A stretch of 64,000 nucleotides of DNA from Paenibacillus sp. FSL R5-0341 (GTDB lineage: Bacteria > Bacillota > Bacilli > Paenibacillales > Paenibacillaceae): the NCBI RefSeq assembly GCF_037975235.1, contig NZ_CP150241.1, positions 6,448,001 to 6,512,000 on the forward strand, in the 5' to 3' direction. The notes below the pieces were generated by a model, which was not told where the DNA came from, did not search any database, and was given only the letters and a program-made list of their open reading frames with translations. The translations under genes were made by a program, and so were the position numbers. Shown here piece by piece: positions 34,196 through 43,250 of the stretch. Within the stretch, counting starts at the first letter, position 1; every line of letters starts with the position of its first letter.

Positions 34196-34447
34196 TATGT
34201 ATTCCCCACTCCTTTTCTCGCTTTCACAATCCGTCTCTCACCTCAACGCTTTTGTAAGCATCATCGGTCATTCACATTAAAGTCCTACTATACATTTTAT
34301 TGCCCATCCTATCTATTGACCGAAAGGAGTAGAAGAGGGGAAAAGGAAATGCGACATGGTAATTTGTGTGAATTGCTTGCTCATACCACGAGATGAAAGG
34401 GACGAATTACTTCTAACATGGCAAGGCCTTCATTAGCAAACAGTTAA

Positions 34448-34498
34448 GAGAAATAAACAAGCCAATTCCGGTGACTGGAATTAGCTTGTTTATCTCTC
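34448..34498. other. Strong orphan hairpin (22-bp stem) in a gene-free gap
   Basis: GAGAAATAAACAAGCC... and its mirror ...AGCTTGTTTATCTCTC pair over 22 bp with two mismatches and a 7-nt loop. It lies between the start of the SLH gene and the terminator of the exopolysaccharide operon, so neither needs it as terminator. No long T-run follows. The rest of the 34196-34615 gap holds nothing else recognised. Confidence 0.55.
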
Positions 34499-34528
34499 AA
34501 CCACCAGAGTAGCTACTTAGTTTAAAAA

Positions 34529-34562
34529 GAGGCAGATGCTAGCTAAGCGCAGCATTTGCCTC
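34529..34562 (-). terminator. Terminator of the exopolysaccharide operon
   Basis: On the minus strand GAGGCAAATGCT pairs with AGCATCTGCCTC around a 10-nt loop and runs into TTTTTAAAC, 54 bp past the last gene. Confidence 0.9.
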
Positions 34563-34615
34563 TTCCCATCCCATCCAGCATTATGAATGACTTGACCAGA
34601 ACAGAATCTATAACC

Positions 34616-36469
34616 TTAAGTCAACGTAAGAACGATCTGATCCCCGGAGCGGGTGATCTTGTATATACCCTCTTGCATGTCGATGCTATAATGCTTTTTC
34701 AGCAACCACTTGGCGTTGAGATCCGTCTCGACAACCACCAGATAATCGTAGCCGCTCAGCAGGTTGTCCATATTGTCCTCATAGAACAACACGATCCCGT
34801 CCACATGTGGAGCATACAAGAAATACTTCCCTACATATTGCATGTAATAGTTTGTGACCTGCTGGTCCCTGTCTGAGGCGTAGAAGAGATATCTGTTATT
34901 ATCCTCCTGCCCACCTGAGTACCACCGATCACCGGTAACCGCATGAATCTTGTAAGGGAGCGTTGTATCATAACTTTGGGCGATAGACACGATACCGTTG
35001 TATTCGGACAAAAGGATGGTGGCGGCAACCGCCATACAGCCGATAATGCCTTTTTGATAATGACCTTTCGTCTCGACCGTCTTAAAGGATTGATAATCAG
35101 GCACTTCACCGATCCGATAATGGAATGAACGCTCCAAGTCGATCGCAGCGCACAACACCAGCCCACCAGCGAACAGCACCACGATACTCGATGCATAACG
35201 CTCAAAGCCTGCCAGGACAATTGCTTCATCCAGTGGCATGGAGAAGAGGTACAACGCCAGAATGCCTGCATAGTACAGTAACAGAACAACGTCCAGCGCA
35301 ATTAGTGCTTTCCATAAGTTCCACTTCTTCTTAAGCACCACGATGGCAAATACTGAAGCTGCGATCGCAATAAGCTGAAAAATAACAATCCCGATCACTG
35401 GCCGTGTTGTCAGATCTGTACTGGCCTTCAGGAAAGTCCACAGAATCTCCTGCATCTGCTCCGGCGTTTTGCCGGCCTGAATCCCCGAAGTAGCGACATC
35501 GAACTTGTTATCGATGCCTTGGAACACCGTTGCCATTCTCCAGCTCCAGCCGAAGTAGGGAATTAGTGCACCACAGATCGTACCCACTACAGCGAGTGCT
35601 GTTTTCCAACTGAACTTTTGCTTATGTTTTAGCCATGTATATACCAGAAAGATCAGGCCGATGGCGGCGAAAATAACACCCGTACTTTTGATGATGGTTA
35701 GTAATCCCGCAAGCGGAAGAACGACAATACATGCCTTTTTGATCTCATTCCGATATTGGTAGATCACCGCCAGAATAGCGAGCGCGTAAATTGGAAGCAA
35801 GAAGTCTACAAGCAGATTGGTGATCCGAATCGTAAGATTGAAAAATGAAAGTGTAGATAACCCAAGTCCGAGAAAAGCGTACAAAAGAAAACGTTTCTTC
35901 TCCGAAACGATGCCGAACATGGCATAAAAACAGGAGAAGATAAGCAGACCTTGTGCCAAGAGCATCACGGACTGGGAGTGCCCCATGAAGCGACAGACAT
36001 AATAAATAAATGACGAAGTCCCCAGCGGATAGTTTTTAAAATCAATCAGGCTGGAGTCTGGCGTCGGAAAGGCATCTGTACTCAGCATCTGCTTCAATAC
36101 GATAGCCCAGTGGGAGAAATTATCGTAGTGCGTTAATTGGTTCTGAAAGAGTACCAGCAAGAAAACGAAAGTCCCTGCCAGGAATGAAAATTGGAATATG
36201 GAAAAGGACATACGCAATGACGCCCCTTGGCGCAGTCTGAGAAACAACCTCCGCCCATACAAAAGCAAACCTGCAATCAGAATGACAAGGCTGCCCGTAA
36301 AGAGCTGCCCTGCCAAACCACTCAGAAAAACAAGGCAGGCAATCGAGGAAAACACGAATACAGGGATAAACTCCCAACGTAGTGAAAGTGTCTTCCGTAC
36401 AAACTGCATATAACCAAGAAAGGAGAATATCAATAAAACTCCCATCACAAAATGAAGCACAATGAGCAT
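34616..36469 (-). CDS. Polytopic membrane protein, probable GT-C-type glycosyltransferase or polymer export factor
   Basis: 617-residue integral membrane protein with roughly a dozen TM helices and a C-terminal extracytoplasmic domain of about 120 residues. After TM3, the loop QNQLTHYDNFSHWAIVLKQM carries an Asp/His pattern like the first extracytoplasmic loop of GT-C lipid-linked-sugar glycosyltransferases. It starts 11 bp after the cellulose-synthase-like gene (GGAGAG before the ATG) and is the last gene of a three-gene operon. It may add side sugars supplied by the lipid-linked-sugar module of the first gene, or help export the polymer. No exact family is recognised. Confidence 0.6.
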   Translation of the reverse strand: MLIVLHFVMGVLLIFSFLGYMQFVRKTLSLRWEFIPVFVFSSIACLVFLSGLAGQLFTGSLVILIAGLLLYGRRLFLRLRQGASLRMSFSIFQFSFLAGTFVFLLVLFQNQLTHYDNFSHWAIVLKQMLSTDAFPTPDSSLIDFKNYPLGTSSFIYYVCRFMGHSQSVMLLAQGLLIFSCFYAMFGIVSEKKRFLLYAFLGLGLSTLSFFNLTIRITNLLVDFLLPIYALAILAVIYQYRNEIKKACIVVLPLAGLLTIIKSTGVIFAAIGLIFLVYTWLKHKQKFSWKTALAVVGTICGALIPYFGWSWRMATVFQGIDNKFDVATSGIQAGKTPEQMQEILWTFLKASTDLTTRPVIGIVIFQLIAIAASVFAIVVLKKKWNLWKALIALDVVLLLYYAGILALYLFSMPLDEAIVLAGFERYASSIVVLFAGGLVLCAAIDLERSFHYRIGEVPDYQSFKTVETKGHYQKGIIGCMAVAATILLSEYNGIVSIAQSYDTTLPYKIHAVTGDRWYSGGQEDNNRYLFYASDRDQQVTNYYMQYVGKYFLYAPHVDGIVLFYEDNMDNLLSGYDYLVVVETDLNAKWLLKKHYSIDMQEGIYKITRSGDQIVLTLT

Positions 36470-36480
36470 CTTTATCTCTC

Positions 36481-38772
36481 CTAACCCTCTCTGGTGGCAC
36501 GATCGGAATGTGGCTGTATCAAATCAGTCAGCAATTGGTCAATCAGGCCCTTCTCCACAATATCATCGATATTCTCCACCGAGAGAAGCACCTCGCGCTC
36601 ACGGGCTGTCGTTTTTCCCGTATGTTTCAAAATGACTTCAATATCACTCTTCGTATAAAAAGTAACGACCGCTCCTGCCGCAATGTCACCATGGAAACCC
36701 GTCGCGGAAAAGAAACGATAATTAAAGCTGCGCAGCGTACAGCCAGCATCATTGGTGAAATGAACTGGAAGCTGAAGAGAAAGCCGCGGCATTTTCCGCT
36801 GATCCGATCGGGGTTGAACAATACGTTTTTTCACATTGCGAAGCATATCGTCATAAGCCGTATCCCACAGGTTCATCTGCTCTGGCAACGAGTGTTTACG
36901 GTCATAGATGATTTGCATATATTGGCGGTTATCATTCTCATCAATCGGCTGAACCGTTGCGGAGTAACGCCAGCCCTCTCCATCCTGTTTCACATAAACG
37001 ATGACTGCATCGAGGTTGGCCTCATACCGATCGGTTTTGACGATCAGAGAGATAATCTTTTGTTCAGCCAAGTAAATAGGATAAGGGACATAGAAGGCAA
37101 TACCTTGTTCGGATACATCAACCGTTTTGGCCTGATATCGCAGATTGTTAGCTTGGTCGTAGATCGTGACATCCTCTTGTGCCCGAATCCGTTCTGTCTC
37201 CCGATACGCACGGCGGCCGACCATGAAGAACAGGGCGTAACATAGCGCAATCATGTTATGAATCAGCCAGAAAATAATGATACTGCTGAAGAACAGTGCG
37301 ATGCCATACTTTCCATTGACATACCGAATCACGGCTGCAATGGAAAGCAACAGCAGGAAGATATGCGGAAGTGCATATAACAGCGCAGACATCCACTGCC
37401 GACCATTGGCTCTGCTTTTGTTGGTAACCTTGAATTTTTTCTCACGAATGCCCAGTGTCTCCAGGAGAACCGGCCAGATCAGATAAGGCATAAATATGGT
37501 ATCGATAACCTGACTCCATCGCTGATTCCGAATATTACTGGACAGATATCGCATGGATACACTGTAGAAGAAATAGGATGGAAGCCAGAAGATTAAGATT
37601 TGCCAGAAGGTTGTGTTCACAATCTGGAAGTCGAATAACGCAAATAAAATAGGCGCCAAAATGAAAATCAAACGGTTAAAGAAAGACCACCAGTATAAGA
37701 AACTACTCAAGTAGGTCACTCTCGTCCAGAAAGGAAGCTTCCCAGATATGGGTGCACGCGTATTCTGCAGGCTCTGAATAATACCCCTTGCCCAGCGAAT
37801 CCGCTGCTTAATCATGCTCTTCACTGTTGTTGTCGTCTGACCGGCAGCTTGAACCTCTTGAGTCGCATAGGTAATATAACCTTCCTGCTGCAAGCGGATG
37901 CTGGTCTCAAAGTCCTCGGTGATGGTATTCAGCGGAAAACCTCCGATGTCTTCCATGCCTTGCCGGGAAATGATTGTATTACTTCCTGTATAGGCTACCG
38001 CATTGGAGGCATTACGCAGGATGTTCACTTCTCTGGAGAAGAAATCCTGTTCATTCGGAATGCCTTGCTCTGCATACAGGTTAAACTGGAAGAGATCTGG
38101 ATTGTAGAAGCTCTGCGGGGTCTGTACCAGCCCTAGCTTGAAATTAGGGTCCATTTCATCCTGCCTACGAGGACGCCATTCCTCATTCTCCTTAATAAAC
38201 GTGGAGAGCATGAAATAGGGGACCGTTTTCATCAGAAAGGTATGCTGTGGAATCATATCTGCATCAAACGTTGCAATAAGCGGAGAAGAGCTTTTGCTCA
38301 GTGCATTGTTCAGGTTACCAGACTTGGCATCCTTATTTCCCGGGAACCCCAGATATCCCACACCAAACTGTCTGGCAAGCTCCTCCACCTCAGGTCTTGC
38401 TCCATCGTCACAGAGATAAATATGAACCTTCTGCTTGTCCGGATAATCCATGAACGTACAGGAATTAACGGTTTTATACAAGAGATCGACAGGCTCATTA
38501 TGGGTAGCAATAAATACATCCACATCCGGATAATACTCCGGCGGAACGATTGGAAAGTCGAGCTGTGTACGTTCTTTTTGCATCTTTTGAAAGAATAATT
38601 CAAAGGTTGTCAGTACGGTGACCGTTTCAGCTACAATCAGAAGCATACCGAAAATGACGTTTAGAACGCCTTCACCCCATGGCAACGTAAAGAACGTACG
38701 CCATACCAAATAAATCGACATCAGAATCATCGTGATGATAAAAAAGATATTCTGTCTTTTTTCGTTTTGCAC
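36481..38772 (-). CDS. Cellulose-synthase-like processive glycosyltransferase with PilZ domain
   Basis: 763-residue membrane GT2 enzyme of the BcsA class. All processive-synthase motifs are present: DDG in YLCDDGARPE, DAD in ATFDADM, QTPQSFYNP, TED in NTITEDFETS, and QRIRW. Two N-terminal and several C-terminal TM helices flank the catalytic domain. A PilZ-like domain follows (about 585-680; DVSEQGIAF fits the D/NxSxxG half), and the tail RKMPRLSLQLPVHF...FSATGF may be a second, degenerate one. The start is GTG at 38772, overlapping the previous stop in TAGTG with AAGGAGG upstream; an ATG 33 bp earlier lacks a good site. There is no bcsB, bcsZ or bcsC here, so the polymer need not be cellulose. 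Confidence 0.88.
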   Translation of the reverse strand: MQNEKRQNIFFIITMILMSIYLVWRTFFTLPWGEGVLNVIFGMLLIVAETVTVLTTFELFFQKMQKERTQLDFPIVPPEYYPDVDVFIATHNEPVDLLYKTVNSCTFMDYPDKQKVHIYLCDDGARPEVEELARQFGVGYLGFPGNKDAKSGNLNNALSKSSSPLIATFDADMIPQHTFLMKTVPYFMLSTFIKENEEWRPRRQDEMDPNFKLGLVQTPQSFYNPDLFQFNLYAEQGIPNEQDFFSREVNILRNASNAVAYTGSNTIISRQGMEDIGGFPLNTITEDFETSIRLQQEGYITYATQEVQAAGQTTTTVKSMIKQRIRWARGIIQSLQNTRAPISGKLPFWTRVTYLSSFLYWWSFFNRLIFILAPILFALFDFQIVNTTFWQILIFWLPSYFFYSVSMRYLSSNIRNQRWSQVIDTIFMPYLIWPVLLETLGIREKKFKVTNKSRANGRQWMSALLYALPHIFLLLLSIAAVIRYVNGKYGIALFFSSIIIFWLIHNMIALCYALFFMVGRRAYRETERIRAQEDVTIYDQANNLRYQAKTVDVSEQGIAFYVPYPIYLAEQKIISLIVKTDRYEANLDAVIVYVKQDGEGWRYSATVQPIDENDNRQYMQIIYDRKHSLPEQMNLWDTAYDDMLRNVKKRIVQPRSDQRKMPRLSLQLPVHFTNDAGCTLRSFNYRFFSATGFHGDIAAGAVVTFYTKSDIEVILKHTGKTTAREREVLLSVENIDDIVEKGLIDQLLTDLIQPHSDRATREG

Positions 38773-39866
38773 TACAGCTGCTTCCTCCTTGCTGCAAATA
38801 CCCATCTTCGCTGCAATTGGAAACTGAGCAGGAACAGCAAGGCATCACAGACGAATTTCGCCAATTTCTCATCTACGAAGAGAACGGTATGGAATATATA
38901 TACGCCGGTACTGGAAAGCAAGATCACCACTCCGCATAACGTCAGATAGCGCCATAGACTTCCCTGGCTATCCTCCTTGCGGAATACAAAGTGTCTGTTC
39001 AGTACATAGTTGACTACAATGGAGATAATTCTCGCAATCACGGTTGCCAGCAGAATTCTTAAATAGTGCTGTTCACCCAACACGGGCCGTAACGCGTCAA
39101 TCAAAAACCATGCGATACCCAAATCGACAACCGAACTAGCCACCGACGATGAAATGAACCGCAGAAAGTTGGAGAACAACACACCCATGACCCGAGCGCT
39201 ATCCTGGATCGCTTTAAAATGAGTTCCCGCATTACCATTTTCATAAATGACTTGGATTGGCATGGTATGGATCGGTATCCCGGATTGAATACAGGAAATG
39301 AGCATCTGCAACTCATATTCAAATCGAGTTCCGCGAACATCCCGCATAAACGCAAGTAGCCCGGGACCGAAAGCACGAAGCCCGGTCTGGGTATCCGATA
39401 GTTTCTTTCCATATAACATGGCAAAAATAAAAGAGGTCATCCGATTGCCTAACAGGGACTTTGGCGGTATGTTTCCCTCGCTGAAATTCCTTACGCCGAG
39501 CACCAAAGAGTCTGGATGAAGCCTTGCTTCCTGGGCAATCCGATATACATCTTCCGCTGCGTGCTGACCATCTGAATCAGCGGTTATGACAAAGGAAGAT
39601 ACATCAAATTCCTGCGCAATATACTGAAATCCCGTCTTGAGTGCTGCACCCTTCCCCTGATTTTCCTTATGCGTCAGCAGAGCACATCCATTCTCACGAA
39701 GCTCCTCAAAAATCGACTGGTAGGCCTCACCAGATCCGTCGTCCACAATAACAATATTCGTCAAGCCATACTCTCGCAATTGCCGTACATAGGCTGGAAG
39801 TCTCTCATCCGGTTCAAGCGATGGAATGAGGATGATCGTTTCGCCGTTTTGTTTACCCTTAATCAT
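38772..39866 (-). CDS. DPM1-like GT2 glycosyltransferase fused to a GtrA-like membrane domain
   Basis: About 364-residue fusion. The N-terminal GT2 domain (about 10-215) has VDDGSG, NQGKGAALKTGF and ADSDGQH, as in polyprenyl-phosphate sugar transferases. The C-terminal ~130 residues form four TM helices of the GtrA family (VVDLGIAWFLIDAL, then VVNYVLNRHFVF), which flip or present the lipid-linked sugar. The ATG at 39866 is preferred, with a TTG five codons earlier as alternative. First gene of the operon; coupled by TAGTG to the synthase. A role supplying activated sugar for decoration of the polymer is inferred. Confidence 0.85.
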   Translation of the reverse strand: MIKGKQNGETIILIPSLEPDERLPAYVRQLREYGLTNIVIVDDGSGEAYQSIFEELRENGCALLTHKENQGKGAALKTGFQYIAQEFDVSSFVITADSDGQHAAEDVYRIAQEARLHPDSLVLGVRNFSEGNIPPKSLLGNRMTSFIFAMLYGKKLSDTQTGLRAFGPGLLAFMRDVRGTRFEYELQMLISCIQSGIPIHTMPIQVIYENGNAGTHFKAIQDSARVMGVLFSNFLRFISSSVASSVVDLGIAWFLIDALRPVLGEQHYLRILLATVIARIISIVVNYVLNRHFVFRKEDSQGSLWRYLTLCGVVILLSSTGVYIFHTVLFVDEKLAKFVCDALLFLLSFQLQRRWVFAARRKQL

Positions 39867-40038
39867 CCTAATGAGCCTCAATTCGACATATTTTCACAAA
39901 TTCTTTTGGAATATTGTGAGTATAACATCGAAAGGGGGGGCAGTAAACGAGCAAATTTGTAACCTACTGGTAAAAAAGTTGTATCATTATATGTACTCCT
40001 ATATAGGTGAAAAATACTAGTCAAACGTTAGTCTAGGA

Positions 40039-40227
40039 CTACTCAAATAACTTCACATTCGGCTCTCGTTTCAGTACATGTACTAGCATGGCATGCAGTT
40101 GGCCACAGTGATAATAGAAGTGCGCCTGTGTGTCGAGAAGCCACTCGACGCGTGAATGAACGCCTCTCCAGTATGCAGTCGTTTCTCGTCATAGTTCATC
40201 ATCCGTCTCCATCGACTGATTGGACAT
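40039..40227 (-). pseudogene. DinB-family protein remnant
   Basis: On the minus strand an open frame reads RVEWLLDTQAHFYYHCGQLH and ends LKREPNVKLFE-stop at 40039. This resembles the C-terminus of DinB/YfiT-like metal-binding proteins, whose last helices carry the HFYYHCGQLHAML type motif. Upstream the same frame is cut by TGA (MSNQSMETDDEL-stop-RETTAYWRG) and fades out by about 40270. With no start region and an internal stop, this is a decayed gene. Most of the 39867-40300 gap is explained by it. Confidence 0.6.
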
Positions 40228-40300
40228 GCTTCGACTTACAAATCTAGACGAATGATCGCTTATGTGGATCACGATTTTGAATTAGAATTACTGTAGACGA

Positions 40301-41044
40301 TTGAAAAAGGCTGTGATTCCAATGTTATTCGAAAGAGACAAATGGTTGCAGTATGGCATTCTGCGCGATGAGCCCTCTCTCGTAGCACGGTTGCCAGAAA
40401 CACAGTTGCTTGAGAAGGATACGTTAATGAAGATGCTTCTTCAATATCCCAGCGTTGTACTGAAACCTCGCAATGGCAGTTACGGAAGGGATATTCTGTT
40501 CATCAAACGAAGCAGTGCAAATGCTTATCGTATTCAAAATGAAAATAACACAATTACCATGAGAGACACCGAGCAGTTACTCGAATGGTTCGAAGAAACA
40601 ATTAAAAGTGATGAATATATTATCCAAAAGCGTCTGCATCTTGCTCAAATTAAACACAGGCCGTTCGACATTCGGATCATGGTTCAGCGCAAAAAGGGCT
40701 CCTCGTCCACTTGGAACGTCACAGGTTCCTATGCTAAAGTCGCAGCACAAGGATACCAAGTCACCAATGTGAATAACCGCCCCATTCCAGTGCTTAAAGC
40801 ACTGAGACTAGCTCGAATTGGAGATCGGCGCTTACTTGTCAGAGCGGAACAGGTTGCACGATTAGCTGCCAAACGTTTGGGAGAGCATTACCCCATGCTT
40901 AGACAAGTCGGGTTCGATATAGCCGTCGACAAGAAACGGCGAATCTGGATTATCGAAGGAAATTATCAACCGGATTTGCGCCCTTTCCGGCTCATGAAAG
41001 ACTCCTCGATGCACCGCAGAATATTATGGTACAAGGAACATTAA
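40301..41044 (+). CDS. YheC/YheD-like ATP-grasp spore protein
   Basis: 247-residue protein of the YheC/YheD family (endospore coat-associated, ATP-grasp-like fold). Landmarks are VVLKPRNGSYGRDILFIKR, IIQKRLHLAQIKHRPFDIRIM (the ATP-grasp dimetal region) and the C-terminal RIWIIEGNYQPDLRPF. It is shorter than most YheC/D proteins, which have extra N-terminal sequence, but the ATP-grasp core looks complete. The start is uncertain: TTG at 40301 or ATG at 40322, neither with a strong ribosome binding site. It follows a decayed gene on the opposite strand. A role in the spore is family knowledge, not shown here. Confidence 0.75.
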   Translation: MKKAVIPMLFERDKWLQYGILRDEPSLVARLPETQLLEKDTLMKMLLQYPSVVLKPRNGSYGRDILFIKRSSANAYRIQNENNTITMRDTEQLLEWFEETIKSDEYIIQKRLHLAQIKHRPFDIRIMVQRKKGSSSTWNVTGSYAKVAAQGYQVTNVNNRPIPVLKALRLARIGDRRLLVRAEQVARLAAKRLGEHYPMLRQVGFDIAVDKKRRIWIIEGNYQPDLRPFRLMKDSSMHRRILWYKEH

Positions 41045-41053
41045 AGTAAAAAA

Positions 41054-41087
41054 AGACGACCTGCCTTCTATCCCTGGCAAGTCGTCT
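41054..41087 (+). terminator. Terminator of the YheC/D-like gene
   Basis: AGACGAC(C)TGCC pairs with (T)GGCAaGTCGTCT and is followed by CTTCATG; short distance (10 bp) to the stop codon. Confidence 0.7.
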
Positions 41088-41128
41088 CTTCATGTTTGAT
41101 AGCTAATCTCCATATTGATCCACTTGGG

Positions 41129-41470
41129 TTATTTCCGACATTTTCTAGTCGCGCTTGTAACACGCGTCACTCGGAACTGATTTACCCCTACCTGTATAAT
41201 GGCGAACTGGCTGTACGACGTACCTGAAGAGGTATACGGCTCGGCTTCAATATTTCCACTCGGTGTTCTAACCGTCGCGGTGATTCTAGTTACCAGGCAC
41301 ACACCACGATCGGAAGATCTCCAAGTCTCGTCACGCTGAACACTATATCTATCGTTGCTACAAAAGATGGATGCATACTCCACTACTCCACTCGCATTAA
41401 ACGAAGTAGAGTTAAAAATCTGAACGGGGTCGTAACCACCTCTAGGTGCTCCAGGTCTTCTATTTCCCAT
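41129..41470 (-). CDS. Small protein of unknown function, possible surface or spore component
   Basis: 113-residue protein of unrecognised family, basic at both ends (NRRPGAPRGG at the N-terminus, SATRKCRK at the C-terminus), Ser/Thr-rich and predicted beta-rich. Two internal Cys (CSNDR and GVCLVTR) and one near the C-terminus could form disulphides or cross-links. No signal peptide or TM helix. The ATG at 41470 is chosen because a textbook AAGGAGG lies 8 nt upstream; the open frame extends 25 codons farther without support. Small, beta-rich, Cys-containing proteins without signal peptides recall spore-appendage or coat proteins, but I see no diagnostic motif. Confidence 0.55.
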   Translation of the reverse strand: MGNRRPGAPRGGYDPVQIFNSTSFNASGVVEYASIFCSNDRYSVQRDETWRSSDRGVCLVTRITATVRTPSGNIEAEPYTSSGTSYSQFAIIQVGVNQFRVTRVTSATRKCRK

Positions 41471-41622
41471 TCTCAAAACCTCCTTTTTTATTGATAGTCT
41501 ATTAAATGCAATTAAATAGTTTTGGTGAGGTATAAATGTGGACAAGAAGAAAAAAGTACGTTTGTCCGGTGGTCGAGGGAATAGGGAAGCTTAAGTTGGT
41601 CATACCGCAAACACGAAAAAAA

Positions 41623-41645
41623 CCACCCTTTAATGTAAAAGGTGG
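41623..41645 (-). terminator. Terminator of the 42-43 kb cluster
   Basis: On the minus strand CCACC-TTT pairs with AAAGGGTGG and runs into seven T. It lies 109 bp past the DUF4303-like gene. Confidence 0.8.
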
Positions 41646-41753
41646 CTCGGGAATGAATCTAATTTTTCTACCATCATCTGTGTATCTACAAGACTTGTCG
41701 AGATTAAGTTGTATGTACGCCTTGCGAGCATCGCAGTAACGCTCCTGATGCCC

Positions 41754-42314
41754 CTATTCTGCCGACTCCGCCAACCATGCTTGCATAGCCGGAGTTTCCG
41801 CCCGATTCAAACGTAAGGCAATTTCAGTATTGTTCTCATCTGGTGGCATGATTTCAACAAGCACACATACGGATTCTCGCATTTGGTTTAAGGCAAATAT
41901 GCCTTCATCATCGAGCATTTTCATCGCCAGCTCCATAGCTTTCAACCTCACATCTAACTCGCGATTCCAATCATCAATCTCCAAATCCGCAATGAAAGGA
42001 CGCTCGTTAAACTGTTGTTTGACACCGTCAAAGTTATCATCCCCAAAACAACAATAGGGCGAATCCGCATACGACCATTTGATGAGTTCCGCAATCGTTG
42101 ATACCGGCGTGTCACTTTCCTCTGCTTGCCTAGTCGACTCCAACGCTAAAGCTTCCCACGACCAAGCAGAGATGCTTGGCGCATGTCCCTCGCCAGTAGT
42201 GTATAGCGTACAATAATAGTAACGTTCACCATTTTCAAAAAGAGTGCAAAAAGACATTCTGGCAGCAGCGGCGATCTCTATGGCTAGTGTCTCTATTTCT
42301 TGCATTGGCTTCAT
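41754..42314 (-). CDS. DUF4303-like protein
   Basis: 186-residue acidic cytoplasmic protein whose pattern matches DUF4303: an N-terminal helix EIETLAIEIAAAARMSF, then YYYCTLYTTGEGHAPSISAWSWEAL, KWSYADSPYCCFGDDNFD and a helical C-terminus. Proteins of this family are common in Bacillota and often occur among immunity-like genes; the biochemical role is unknown. The ATG at 42314 has AAGGAGA 9 nt upstream; the frame is open 13 codons farther into the preceding gene but without support. Last gene of a three-gene minus-strand cluster. Confidence 0.65.
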   Translation of the reverse strand: MKPMQEIETLAIEIAAAARMSFCTLFENGERYYYCTLYTTGEGHAPSISAWSWEALALESTRQAEESDTPVSTIAELIKWSYADSPYCCFGDDNFDGVKQQFNERPFIADLEIDDWNRELDVRLKAMELAMKMLDDEGIFALNQMRESVCVLVEIMPPDENNTEIALRLNRAETPAMQAWLAESAE

Positions 42315-42342
42315 GATTAGATTTCTCCTTTCCATTTGTCGA

Positions 42343-42621
42343 TCATCGGCCACTTCGATATGAGTTGGCTATCTGGATTAAATACCAGACACTGGCACCC
42401 ACCAGGGCAGCGAACACCAAATTAATGCAGCCAAACACGATGAGTGACTTCGCTTGGCTTGGACCGATCCGGAAGGCGGTAACGAACTGGAAGACAGCAG
42501 GTAGCAGAAATGCCAGCCATGAGATGCTTATAAGCTTTTCTGTTCTGAAGCTCCACCATACTGCGGAACATGAAGCAGCGAATAGTACCCAGGTACAGAT
42601 AATCTTTAGGGCGAACATCAT
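42343..42621 (-). CDS. Small membrane protein, unknown function
   Basis: 92-residue protein with three predicted TM helices (about 5-25, 30-50 and 58-82) and a short basic C-terminus (NSYRSGR). Family not recognised. The ATG at 42621 has GGAGG 7 nt upstream. It lies 11 bp after the 205-residue unknown gene and 28 bp before the DUF4303-like gene, so the three are probably co-transcribed. Confidence 0.6.
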   Translation of the reverse strand: MMFALKIICTWVLFAASCSAVWWSFRTEKLISISWLAFLLPAVFQFVTAFRIGPSQAKSLIVFGCINLVFAALVGASVWYLIQIANSYRSGR

Positions 42622-42632
42622 TTGGTACCCTC

Positions 42633-43250
42633 CTATTTACCACGAACCACAAGTCCATATTTACTGAATATCCATGATTGGCCCAAGTCGTGCATTGCAT
42701 CATGGCTTATACGCACAGAGGGCTTCTGTTCCTTCATCGCATCTGTATCATGGGCCGAGAATCGAAGCGGTTTTGTCATTTTTTTGATAGAGTCTCTTAT
42801 CTCATCGAAAAACGCATAGGTCAGCGGCTTATGGTCCCGGATATCCTCATACATATAGTACTTTCCTTTTTCATCTTCCAAATTAACTTGAAAGCCTTTC
42901 GGAAATGAAAGCAGGATACAAGGTAGTTCATCCTCTGCCCATTGTCCGTGATATGGAAAAGAAACAGCTTCATTTCTCACAAAAAATCCTGAACTTTCTT
43001 GATCTGACGAAACTATTATCGAGTAAACAAAGAAGGGGTGAACGTCATTTCTCTTTTCTGCAGCCACAAAATACTGATAAAACGTCTGATATGCCTCGTA
43101 CACTTGATTATAATCATATTCTGTCCGGGCAGCATTGGTACGAAAGAATTGCACTTGCCTCTGCTCCAAAAGCTGTAGAAGGCTTTTAAACTCTTCAGGA
43201 GTTATGAAGAATTTTAGTTTATAGAATCCGCTGTTCTTTAATTTGTCCAT
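42633..43250 (-). CDS. Unknown cytoplasmic protein, first gene of a small cluster
   Basis: 205-residue soluble protein, family not recognised. It is rich in aromatic residues (YQTFYQYFVAAEKR, FPYHGQWAEDELPCILLSFP) and lacks a signal peptide. Size, acidic surface and the DUF4303-like partner resemble immunity or SMI1-type clusters, but there is no toxin gene nearby and this is only an impression. The ATG at 43250 has a GAGGTGAG purine stretch about 12 nt upstream. Confidence 0.5.
   Translation of the reverse strand: MDKLKNSGFYKLKFFITPEEFKSLLQLLEQRQVQFFRTNAARTEYDYNQVYEAYQTFYQYFVAAEKRNDVHPFFVYSIIVSSDQESSGFFVRNEAVSFPYHGQWAEDELPCILLSFPKGFQVNLEDEKGKYYMYEDIRDHKPLTYAFFDEIRDSIKKMTKPLRFSAHDTDAMKEQKPSVRISHDAMHDLGQSWIFSKYGLVVRGK

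Noticed and set aside
36508..37245. 245-codon plus-strand frame opposite the cellulose-synthase-like gene
   Set aside because: Antisense shadow; the minus-strand gene has all catalytic motifs.
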